From positions 1 through 8,512 of the forward strand of contig JACIXM010000361.1 in NCBI GenBank assembly GCA_014360395.1: 8,512 bases of DNA, given 5' to 3'. The DNA is from Actinotalea sp. (GTDB taxonomy: Bacteria; Actinomycetota; Actinomycetes; Actinomycetales; Cellulomonadaceae). This document shows, one piece after another, positions 1-5,093 of the stretch. Under the pieces are notes generated by a model. It did no database searches. It was not told where the DNA came from and worked only from the letters and a program-made list of their open reading frames with translations. Within the stretch, counting starts at the first letter, position 1. Each line of letters begins with the position of its first letter. The position numbers and the translations under genes were made by a program.

Positions 1-5
1 TGCGG

Positions 6-19
6 CGTCGGTACCGACG
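6..19. repeat. 14-bp perfect palindrome downstream of the Rv3235-family gene
   Basis: CGTCGGTACCGACG equals its own reverse complement. As RNA it would give a 5-bp stem closed by a GTAC tetraloop. An overlapping inverted repeat, CCGAC-G-GTCGG, lies at 14-24. The palindrome sits 8 nt past the stop codon of the minus-strand gene ending at 28, where a transcription end or a protein-binding site would be plausible. No T-rich tract follows it in either direction, so a classical intrinsic terminator is not supported. The palindrome is certain; any function is inference. Confidence 0.4.
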
Positions 20-27
20 GTCGGCGG

Positions 28-618
28 TCAGTAGATCTCGAGCACGGCCGCACGCCAGCGGCGGCGGTGCACCTCCAGCCGCACCGCCGCCGCACGCACC
101 CGGAGGCCGTCGTGCACGACGACGGTCGCCTCGGCGACCTCCTCGGCCACGCGGCACACCGTCGCGCTGCGGGCGGTCGCCCGGCGGACAGGGCCGGTGA
201 CGGCGCCACGCGCCGCCCGCGTCCCGGCCAGGTGCTCGTAGAGCTCCGGGGTGAGCCAGCGGACGAGCTGCGCCAGCGGGCGCGCCCCGGCGAGCGCCTC
301 GACGGCGCAGACGACGACGGCGCGGGCGAGGTCGCCGGGGTCGGGCAGCGGTGCGGGCTCCGGCTCCGGGGTCGGGACGGGCCGCGGGGCCCAGGCCGCC
401 TCGGTCAGCGGTGACCGGACGGACCAGCTCGGCGGCGGTCCGGGCGGTACGGCCTCCTCGGCCGGCCGGGCCGGCGGGTCGACCGGCGGCAGGAGGAGGA
501 GGCGCGGCCGGCGGCGCCGGATCGCGGCGGGCTGCCCGGCGGGCGTGCCTGGCAGGCGGCGTGCGCGGGCGGCGCCCTGGGTTGCGGGCGTGGCGGCGTG
601 AGCGGTGAGCGCGCTCAT
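28..618 (-). CDS. Rv3235 family (DUF6459) protein
   Basis: This 196-residue protein has unknown molecular function. Residues 1-95 are a low-complexity, Pro/Arg/Ala-rich and probably disordered segment, including an Arg run near 34-38 and Pro/Glu repeats at 81-93. The C-terminal 100 residues form the conserved part. It contains ALAGARPLAQLVRWL (108-122), then PELYEHL (124-130), an R/A-rich stretch, and an ending of alternating beta-like strands with RRRWRAAVLEI. That arrangement resembles the actinobacterial Rv3235/DUF6459 family, which is often found near secA. I see no signal peptide or membrane segment, so it is probably cytoplasmic. The ATG at 616-618 is chosen because it follows a strong AGGAGGA Shine-Dalgarno with 6 nt spacing and overlaps the stop of the upstream LysM gene as ATGA. 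The same frame stays open further upstream, but there it only reads antisense-like Arg-rich sequence within the LysM gene. The family assignment is from recalled motif similarity; the gene itself is very likely real. Confidence 0.83.
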   Translation of the reverse strand: MSALTAHAATPATQGAARARRLPGTPAGQPAAIRRRRPRLLLLPPVDPPARPAEEAVPPGPPPSWSVRSPLTEAAWAPRPVPTPEPEPAPLPDPGDLARAVVVCAVEALAGARPLAQLVRWLTPELYEHLAGTRAARGAVTGPVRRATARSATVCRVAEEVAEATVVVHDGLRVRAAAVRLEVHRRRWRAAVLEIY

Positions 619-1388
619 CGGGTCTCCTCCTCGCTGGCGGTCGCCGAGGCGGTGAGGACCACCCCTGTCGGGACGACCAGGACCTGCCCGGGGCGCAGCA
701 CGTCCGGGTCCGCTCCGATCACGGTGTGGTTCACCTCGTGCCACCGGGGCCAGGCGGCGGCGACGTCGGCGTCGGTCGCGTCCGTGCCCAGGTGATCGGC
801 GGCAAGGCCCCACAGGGTGTCGCCGGGGCGGACGGTCGCGACCGTCCTCGGCTCCACCCCGGGGGCGTCGTTCGGTGGCGTCTCCGCCACGTCGAGGACC
901 ACCCGGGGCGTCGACGTGGCTCCGGCGTCCCGGGAGGGGGAGTCGGCCGTGCGGTCCGTGGCCGCCGTCGCGGGTGCGCTCGTGCCGGCCGGTGCGACCG
1001 TGGGCTGCCAGCCGAGGTCGGCCTCGACCGCGGTCGCCGTCGCGGCGCCGCCGAGGCCCAGGCCGATCCCGACGCCCGCCGCGACCAGTCGACGCAAGGC
1101 CGCCGGAGTGAGCGCCCGCGCCGCGCGGTCGAGCGTGACGGCCCGACGGCCCGTCGCCCGCGCGAACATGGCCAGGGCGAGGGCGACGCAGCCGGCTGCG
1201 AGGGCCGTGGCCGCCACGGCGGCGAGCCCCAGCACCGCCGCGAGCACGAGTGCGTCCACGGTGGCCCGTGGCGACAGCGCCGCGGCGGCATGGTCCGGCA
1301 GTGCCGTGACGAGTGCGGCCGCGAGGGCCGTGGTGGCCGTGGCGGCGCCCGCTGCGCGCAGCACCTCCGGCACGGACGGGTGTTGCAT
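615..1388 (-). CDS. Membrane-anchored LysM domain protein
   Basis: The protein has 257 residues. The N-terminal half is strongly hydrophobic: Ala/Leu-rich segments at about 14-30, 43-76 (long enough for one or two helices) and 101-119. A low-complexity Ala/Thr/Pro linker follows at about 130-180. One LysM domain covers about 183-240, beginning TVRPGDTLWGLAADHLG and ending with a conserved GQVLVVP strand. LysM domains bind the N-acetylglucosamine-containing glycans of peptidoglycan, so the protein is probably held in the membrane with LysM facing the wall. The ATG at 1386-1388 is preceded by AGGGGG with 4 nt spacing. An in-frame ATG 12 codons upstream (1422-1424) lacks such a site. The gene is the first of a two-gene unit with the Rv3235-family gene. 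No catalytic domain is visible, so a structural or wall-sensing role is inference. Confidence 0.87.
   Translation of the reverse strand: MQHPSVPEVLRAAGAATATTALAAALVTALPDHAAAALSPRATVDALVLAAVLGLAAVAATALAAGCVALALAMFARATGRRAVTLDRAARALTPAALRRLVAAGVGIGLGLGGAATATAVEADLGWQPTVAPAGTSAPATAATDRTADSPSRDAGATSTPRVVLDVAETPPNDAPGVEPRTVATVRPGDTLWGLAADHLGTDATDADVAAAWPRWHEVNHTVIGADPDVLRPGQVLVVPTGVVLTASATASEEETR
625..631 (-). promoter_or_regulatory. Strong Shine-Dalgarno inside the end of the LysM gene
   Basis: On the minus strand this reads AGGAGGA, 6 nt before the ATG at 618. The same bases form part of the Glu-Glu-Glu-Thr-Arg C-terminus of the LysM protein. Together with the ATGA overlap this fixes the start of the Rv3235-family gene and implies translational coupling. 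Confidence 0.75.
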
Positions 1389-1392
1389 CGTT

Positions 1393-1398
1393 CCCCCT
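1393..1398 (-). promoter_or_regulatory. Ribosome binding site of the LysM gene
   Basis: AGGGGG on the minus strand lies 4 nt before the ATG at 1388. It favours this start over the in-frame ATG at 1424. Confidence 0.6.
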
Positions 1399-1423
1399 GG
1401 GTGGACCTCGGCGATGGATGACA

Positions 1424-1442
1424 TTTGATGTCTTTTGATGTC
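1424..1442. repeat. Tandem TTTGATGTC repeat, possible operator
   Basis: TTTGATGTC occurs at 1424-1432 and again at 1434-1442, giving a 10-bp period, about one helical turn. The first copy overlaps an inverted repeat, GACAT-TTG-ATGTC, at 1420-1432. The stretch is markedly A+T-rich against its surroundings. It lies just downstream of a candidate promoter for the minus-strand LysM gene, near the expected transcription start. A repressor or activator site is inference; the repeats themselves are exact. Confidence 0.45.
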
Positions 1443-1447
1443 GCTAG

Positions 1448-1477
1448 ACCATCGTGGATGCACAGCGATGCTGTCAA
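1448..1477 (-). promoter_or_regulatory. Candidate promoter for the LysM / Rv3235-family unit
   Basis: Reading the minus strand, a perfect TTGACA -35 box (1472-1477) is followed after 18 nt by GATGGT (1448-1453), a weak -10 that keeps A at position 2 and T at positions 3 and 6. Transcription would start near 1440, inside the TTTGATGTC repeats, leaving a leader of about 50 nt before the Shine-Dalgarno and ATG. The -35 match is strong for this GC-rich sequence; the -10 match is modest. Confidence 0.4.
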
Positions 1478-1561
1478 CGGCGGTCGGGTCGCCTGTGGGT
1501 GGCACAGGCCGGCGCGTGCGCCGCGGCCCGGCCCGACCGGTCCCGCCGGCCTGCGCTGCGC

Positions 1562-1567
1562 TACCGT
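1562..1567 (+). promoter_or_regulatory. TANNNT -10 element placed for a leaderless transcript
   Basis: TACCGT ends 7 nt before the GTG at 1575, so transcription would begin at or next to the start codon. This is the usual geometry of leaderless genes in actinobacteria. No Shine-Dalgarno precedes the GTG and no clear -35 box is visible. It supports the chosen start of the downstream gene. Confidence 0.5.
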
Positions 1568-1574
1568 GCCGGGC

Positions 1575-2108
1575 GTGCGATGGGACGCGCTGTTCGCCGA
1601 CATGGAGCTGCAGGTCCACGCCGCGGACGCGCAGTCGCGGGCCGACCAGGTGGCCGAGCTGACCCGCGCCGAGAGGTCCTCGGTGCTCCTGGTGGACCGG
1701 TTGCGCGCCGGCACCGGCACGCCGGTGGAGGTCGTCCTTCGCTCGGGCGCCCGGGTCTGCGGCGAGGTCCTCGACGTGGCCGCCTCCTGGCTGCTGCTGG
1801 AGGACGGTCGCCGGGAGCACCTCGTGCCGTTCGCGGCCGTGACCACGGTCCGCGGAGCGCCGTCCGTCGCTGCTGCGGGGATCGGCTCCCCGCTGCGCCG
1901 TCTGGGACTGGGCCACGCGCTGCGGGCCGTGGCACGTGACCGGTGCGTCGTCCGCGTGGAGACCTCGGGCGGGGCCGTCGTCGGCCGGGTCGACGCGGTC
2001 GGGGCCGACCACATGGACCTGGGGGTCGTCGACCCCGCCGACCACCGGCCGCGCGGCACGGCGGAGGCGGTGCTGCTGGCCGCGGTCGACGTGGTCAGCC
2101 GGTGGTGA
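1575..2108 (+). CDS. Conserved actinobacterial hypothetical protein with two Sm/SH3-like strand segments
   Basis: I do not recognise a named family. The 177-residue protein has three parts. Residues 1-45 are an acidic amphipathic helical region starting VRWDALFADMELQVHAADAQ. Residues 50-90 (TPVEVVLRSGARVCGEVLDV...WLLLEDGR...HLVPFAAVTTVRG) and 125-160 (CVVRVETSGGAVVGRVDAVGADHMDLG) share one pattern: V-x-V, then a G turn, then G-x-V-x-D/A-V, then a hydrophobic strand. This repeated pattern resembles small beta-barrels of the Sm or SH3 type and may be an internal duplication. No signal peptide or membrane helix is seen, so it is probably cytoplasmic. The GTG at 1575 is chosen because a TANNNT element lies 7 nt upstream and because the preceding in-frame sequence from 1425 is Arg/Pro-rich and unlike protein. 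The gene converges on the HTH gene with 36 nt between stops. The fold assignment is inference. Confidence 0.8.
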   Translation: MRWDALFADMELQVHAADAQSRADQVAELTRAERSSVLLVDRLRAGTGTPVEVVLRSGARVCGEVLDVAASWLLLEDGRREHLVPFAAVTTVRGAPSVAAAGIGSPLRRLGLGHALRAVARDRCVVRVETSGGAVVGRVDAVGADHMDLGVVDPADHRPRGTAEAVLLAAVDVVSRW

Positions 2109-2114
2109 CCGGCT

Positions 2115-2132
2115 CGGCGGACCCTGCCGCCG
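2115..2132. terminator. GC hairpin between convergent genes, possible bidirectional terminator
   Basis: CGGCGG and CCGCCG form a 6-bp stem around the loop ACCCTG, in the 36-nt gap between stop codons at 2108 (plus) and 2145 (minus). There is no T tract, so termination is uncertain. An alternative is the overlapping self-palindrome CCGCCGGCGG. Confidence 0.25.
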
Positions 2133-2144
2133 GCGGGGACGCGA

Positions 2145-2393
2145 TCAGCGCGCCGCGCCGCCCCCGGCGTCCGCGGCGTCCCGCTCGACGTCGCCGCTGC
2201 TGATCCGCGCCCGCGTCTGCTCGTACATCCGCTGGATGTAGGCCTCGAGCTCCGTGGCCTCGACCCGCCACACGCCGCGCCCGCCGACCTGGAGGGCGGG
2301 CAGCTCGCCGCTGCGGACGAGCGCGTACGCCTGGGCGGCGGAGATGTTGAGGACCTCCTGCACGTCAGCGAGCGTGAGGAACCGGGCCGGCAT
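2145..2393 (-). CDS. Excisionase-family (MerR-like) helix-turn-helix DNA-binding protein
   Basis: The protein has 82 residues. Residues 5-56 form a winged helix of the excisionase/AlpA/MerR type: FLTLADVQEVLNISAAQAYALVRSGELPAL contains the helix-turn-helix, followed by the wing VGGRGVWRVEATELEAYIQRMYEQ. The tail (65-82) is polar and probably disordered. There is no ligand or dimerisation domain. I recall very similar small HTH proteins as chromosomal genes across actinobacteria. With no integrase or phage genes nearby, a transcriptional regulator is more likely than a true phage excisionase. The ATG at 2391-2393 has no Shine-Dalgarno; a CAGACT hexamer ends 6 nt upstream, which might be a weak leaderless -10. 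The gene is divergent from the SAF/CpaE-like unit across a 145-bp region, so it may regulate that unit, but this is inference. Confidence 0.88.
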   Translation of the reverse strand: MPARFLTLADVQEVLNISAAQAYALVRSGELPALQVGGRGVWRVEATELEAYIQRMYEQTRARISSGDVERDAADAGGGAAR

Positions 2394-2485
2394 GGCAGCA
2401 GTCTGGCACGCCCCGCGCCGCTGCCCTCGCCGTCCACAGAGGGGACCGGCGCCCCACGGCGCGCCCCGGGCACGGCATGATGCTG

Positions 2486-2517
2486 CCCGCGTGCCGGGCG
2501 CGGTCCGGGCACGCGGG
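2486..2517 (+). repeat. Long hairpin upstream of the SAF gene
   Basis: CCCGCGTGCC (2486-2495) and GGCACGCGGG (2508-2517) are perfect 10-nt inverted repeats. Inside them, after one G-G mismatch, GG and CC add two more pairs around the loop CGCGGT. The structure ends 10 nt before the GAGGGGG ribosome binding site of the gene at 2539. It could be a dyad operator bound by a dimeric regulator or a 5-prime leader hairpin. No T tract follows, so it is not an obvious terminator. Confidence 0.5.
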
Positions 2518-2527
2518 TCGACCGGGC

Positions 2528-2534
2528 GAGGGGG
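2528..2534 (+). promoter_or_regulatory. Ribosome binding site of the SAF gene
   Basis: GAGGGGG lies 4 nt before the ATG at 2539. It decides this start against the longer reading frame, which stays open upstream to 2254 through the HTH gene. Confidence 0.65.
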
Positions 2535-2538
2535 CGTC

Positions 2539-3279
2539 ATGGGGACGAGGACAGCAGCGGTGGGGCTGCAGGACGGCGCAGGACGGGTGGGGCCCGGCGG
2601 CGCGCCCGTCGCGGCGGGGGAGGGGACGCGCGGAGCAGCCCTGCCGGCCCCGCGCGCCCCGCGGCTGCGACGACCGGGGTGGCGCGACCCCCGCCTGCTG
2701 CTGGGTGTCGCGCTCGTCGGTCTGTCTGCGCTCCTCGGCTCCTGGGCCGTCGGCTCCGCCGGCCGCACGGCCCCCGTCCTCGTCGCGCGCGAGGCGCTCG
2801 TGCCCGGGGAGGCGCTGCGGGCCGAGATGCTGCGCACGGTCGACGTCCGGCTGCCCGAGGACGGTGCGCAGTACCTGCCCGCCGACGTCGACCTGGCCGA
2901 GCTGGTCGTGACGCGGGTGGTGCGCGAGGGCGAGCTCGTCCCGTCCTCGGCCGTCGCGAGCGCCGGTGACGCGGCGACCAGGGCCGTCGCCGTCACGACG
3001 GGGGCAGAGGTGTCCAGCGCCGTCGTCGAGGGCTCGCTCGTCGACCTGTGGTTCGTCCCGGAGACGCCGCTCGGCGGCGCGGCGTCGCCGGCGCCGCCCC
3101 GGCAGCTCGCCGCCGCGCTGACCGTCGCGGAGGTCGGGGCCGCGACGTCGACGTTCTCCGTCGGGCCCGGCGCCACGGTCCACGTCCTCGTGCCGCTCGA
3201 TGATCTCCCGGAGGTGCTCGCCGCGGTGCGCGGGGCGGGCACGGTCGAGCTCGTCCCCGTCCCGGGCGGGACCCGGTGA
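2539..3279 (+). CDS. SAF domain membrane protein, CpaB/RcpC-like
   Basis: The protein has 246 residues. Residues 1-50 are a Gly/Ala/Arg-rich cytoplasmic tail, RRPGWRDPR being the basic part just before the membrane. One transmembrane helix spans about 53-72 (LLLGVALVGLSALLGSWAVG). A SAF domain follows at about 77-140: PVLVAREALVPGEALRAEML...LPADVDLAELVVTRVVREGELVPSSAV, typical of the beta-clip module of CpaB/RcpC and FlgA. Residues 147-246 form a further beta-rich extracytoplasmic region. CpaB/RcpC proteins work at the cell envelope in Flp/Tad pilus biogenesis. The pairing here with a CpaE-like ATPase suggests a related role, but no pilus genes are in view. The stop overlaps the start of the next gene as GTGA, indicating an operon and translational coupling. 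This size and architecture are common in actinobacterial SAF proteins, so I see no truncation. Confidence 0.86.
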   Translation: MGTRTAAVGLQDGAGRVGPGGAPVAAGEGTRGAALPAPRAPRLRRPGWRDPRLLLGVALVGLSALLGSWAVGSAGRTAPVLVAREALVPGEALRAEMLRTVDVRLPEDGAQYLPADVDLAELVVTRVVREGELVPSSAVASAGDAATRAVAVTTGAEVSSAVVEGSLVDLWFVPETPLGGAASPAPPRQLAAALTVAEVGAATSTFSVGPGATVHVLVPLDDLPEVLAAVRGAGTVELVPVPGGTR

Positions 3280-4586
3280 GCACGGGAGTCCTCTGCGCCC
3301 TGCGCGGGGACCTCGAGACGACGCTCGTCCGGGCCCTCGACGCGAGCCCGGGGCTCGAGGTCACCCGGCGCTGCGCCGACCTCGCCGAGCTCCTGGCCGC
3401 CGGCGCGGCCGGGCTGGGTGCGGTGGCCGTGGTGGGCTCGTCGGTCGCCGGGCTGGACCGCGAGGCGGTCCGTCATCTCCAGTCCTGCGGCGTCCACGTC
3501 GTCCTGGTCGACCTGGGCGCGCTGCCCGGCGAGCCGGAGGCCTCCGCACTGGGCGCCGACCTGGTCGTCCCCGCGGTCGAGGTCGAGCACGTCGTCGCCC
3601 GGCTGCAGGCGCTGCTCGCGGACGGCGAGCGGACCGGTACCGGGCCGGGCCGACCGGACCGCGTCGCCCCGGCCGGTGCCGTCGCGGGACCCGACCCGTC
3701 CGCCGGCACCGCGCCGCGGGAGGCGCCCGGCGCCGGCGAGGAGGACGGCCCGGGTGGTGAGGACCGCGGTGCTGTCGTCGCCGTGTGGGGTCCGACCGGC
3801 GCGCCCGGCCGGACGACGCTCGCCGCCACGCTGGCCGCCGAGCTCGCCTCCCGCGGCCCTGGCGGGGACGTGCTCCTCGTCGACGCGGACACCTACGGGG
3901 GATCCGTCGGGGCGGTGCTGGGTCTCCTCGACGAGGCCCCGGGCCTGGCGGCGGCCGTCCGCGCGGCGACCGGCGGGCACCTGGACGTCGCGACGCTCGC
4001 ACGGCTCACCCCGCTCGTGCACGACGGCCTGCGCGTGCTCACGGGGATCAGCCGGGCCGCCCGCTGGCCGGAGATCTCCGACGCCGGGCTGGAGGTGCTG
4101 TGGCCGGCGTGCCGACGCCTCGCGGCGACCACGGTCGTCGACACCGGGTTCTGCCTGGAGGAGGACGAGGTGCTCAGCTACGACACCCGCGCTCCGCGGC
4201 GCAACGCGGCGACCCTGTCGGCGCTGGCCGCGGCGGACGTCGTCGTGGTCGTGGGTGCCGGGGACCCTCTCGGGATCCAGCGCCTCGTGCGCGGCCTCGG
4301 GGACCTCGCCGACGGCCCGGCGCCTGCGCGGCGGCGCGTCGTGGTCAACCGCGTCCGCCCCGGCACCGCGGGTCCGCGACCGGCCGAGGCGGTGCGGGAC
4401 GCGCTGCGGCGCTACGCGGGGGTGGAGGACGTGCACGTCCTGCCGGACGACCCCGCCGCGTGCGACGCGGCGCTGCTGGCCGGACGCAGCGTCGTCGAGC
4501 AGGCGCCCGGCTCACCGCTGCGTCGGGCGGTCGCGCGCCTCGCCGACGACGTGCTCGCCGCCGTCACGCCCGTCACGGCACACTGA
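3276..4586 (+). CDS. CpaE/TadZ-like atypical ParA/MinD-family ATPase
   Basis: The protein has 436 residues. Residues 1-115 look like an atypical receiver domain, with alternating hydrophobic strands and helices (VLCALRGDLE, GAVAVVGSSV, VHVVLVDLG, ADLVVPAVEVEHVVARL). Residues 118-165 are a Gly/Pro/Ala linker. Residues 166-436 form a SIMIBI ATPase domain. Its P-loop is GPTGAPGRTT (172-181): compared with MinD-type GKGGVGKTT, the signature lysine is Thr174 and the second lysine is Arg179. LLVDADTYGG (200-209) matches the Walker A-prime region, and TTVVDTG (285-291) the switch II strand. CpaE/TadZ proteins localise the Tad/Flp pilus machine and are known for atypical Walker A motifs. The role here is probably positional or scaffolding with the SAF protein at the membrane, which is inference. 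The GTG at 3276 overlaps the SAF stop. A DUF6912 gene follows after 4 nt. Confidence 0.86.
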   Translation: MSTGVLCALRGDLETTLVRALDASPGLEVTRRCADLAELLAAGAAGLGAVAVVGSSVAGLDREAVRHLQSCGVHVVLVDLGALPGEPEASALGADLVVPAVEVEHVVARLQALLADGERTGTGPGRPDRVAPAGAVAGPDPSAGTAPREAPGAGEEDGPGGEDRGAVVAVWGPTGAPGRTTLAATLAAELASRGPGGDVLLVDADTYGGSVGAVLGLLDEAPGLAAAVRAATGGHLDVATLARLTPLVHDGLRVLTGISRAARWPEISDAGLEVLWPACRRLAATTVVDTGFCLEEDEVLSYDTRAPRRNAATLSALAAADVVVVVGAGDPLGIQRLVRGLGDLADGPAPARRRVVVNRVRPGTAGPRPAEAVRDALRRYAGVEDVHVLPDDPAACDAALLAGRSVVEQAPGSPLRRAVARLADDVLAAVTPVTAH

Positions 4587-4590
4587 TCCG

Positions 4591-5055
4591 GTGCGCATCT
4601 ACCTGCCCGCGAGCCTGCCCGAGCTCGCGTCCTCGTCCGGTCTGACCGCCCGCCTCGTCCACGCCGTGACGCCGGCCCTGCGGGCCGCGCTGCCGGACGA
4701 GGACGAGGAGGGCCTGGAGTACGCGGCGCAGCTGCTCGCCGCCGACGACAGCCTGGACCTGCTCGAGGCGTTGCCGCCGGCGGCCCGGCGGCGCGTCGTC
4801 GTCGCCGCCGACGTCCCGGAGAGTCTCGTGGAACCCGTCGAGGCCGATGACGCGCACGCGCCCAGCGTGGTGCGCCTGCTCGGCGGCGTCGGCTGGTCGG
4901 ACGTCGCGTGCGCGCACGTCGACGAGGCCGCGGCCGGGCCCGACGTCACCGCGACGCTGTCCGGGGACGACGACGCGGCCGAGCGCCTGGGGGAGCGGGA
5001 CCTGCTCTGGTACGACGTCACGGAGCTGGCCGCGCTCGGTCGCAGTGCCCGCTGA
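4591..5055 (+). CDS. DUF6912 family protein
   Basis: The protein has 154 residues, begins VRIYLPASLPELA, and resembles the actinobacterial DUF6912 family, whose molecular function is unknown to me. Helical segments alternate with strands: SGLTARLVHAVTPALRAAL (15-33), YAAQLLAADDSLDLL (44-58), RRRVVVAADV (67-76), SVVRLLGGVGWSDVACAHVD (92-111), and a conserved-looking ending RDLLWYDVTELAAL (136-149). It is strongly acidic, with DEDEE at 36-40 and DDD at 126-128. No membrane segment or signal peptide is seen, so it is probably cytoplasmic. The GTG at 4591 is chosen because it gives the motif VRIYLP and lies 4 nt past the ATPase stop. It lacks a Shine-Dalgarno and may depend on coupling; a CACACT hexamer 6 nt upstream is a weak leaderless -10 candidate. 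Family naming is from memory. Confidence 0.82.
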   Translation: MRIYLPASLPELASSSGLTARLVHAVTPALRAALPDEDEEGLEYAAQLLAADDSLDLLEALPPAARRRVVVAADVPESLVEPVEADDAHAPSVVRLLGGVGWSDVACAHVDEAAAGPDVTATLSGDDDAAERLGERDLLWYDVTELAALGRSAR

Positions 5056-5075
5056 CGTGCACGCCCGGACGCCGT

Positions 5076-5090
5076 CGCCCGCCGTGGGCG
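5076..5090. terminator. Weak hairpin between convergent DUF6912 and hisN genes
   Basis: CGCCC and GGGCG form a 5-bp stem with loop GCCGT in the 38-nt gap between stop codons at 5055 and 5094. There is no T tract. Its position between convergent genes is the main argument for termination; it may be chance in such GC-rich DNA. Confidence 0.2.
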
Positions 5091-5093
5091 CCG

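Larger units (their letters stand above)
2394..2538. promoter_or_regulatory. Divergent intergenic region between HTH gene and SAF/CpaE-like unit
   Basis: This 145-bp space must hold the start signals of both units. On the minus strand only a weak CAGACT hexamer (2398-2403) near the HTH start is visible. On the plus strand CATGAT (2476-2481) resembles a -10 box but has no convincing -35; it would start transcription near 2488, at the foot of the hairpin at 2486-2517. The region is GC-rich with several short inverted repeats. Confidence 0.4.

Noticed and set aside
2145..2393. HTH gene as a phage excisionase marking a prophage or integrated element
   Set aside because: No integrase, att-like repeats, tRNA or phage genes are visible, and codon composition matches its neighbours. 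Excisionase is only the name of the fold.
615..2512. Long minus-strand open frames running through 615-2045 and 731-2512 as if they were larger genes
   Set aside because: They are open because stop codons are rare at this GC content. Beyond the LysM gene the products are Arg/Ser/Pro-rich with no domain, and they run antisense to the better-supported gene at 1575-2108.
2394..4436. A 763-codon minus-strand frame that would extend the HTH protein upstream
   Set aside because: It is antisense to the SAF and CpaE-like genes, which have clear motifs and coupled starts. Only the last 82 residues carry a real domain.
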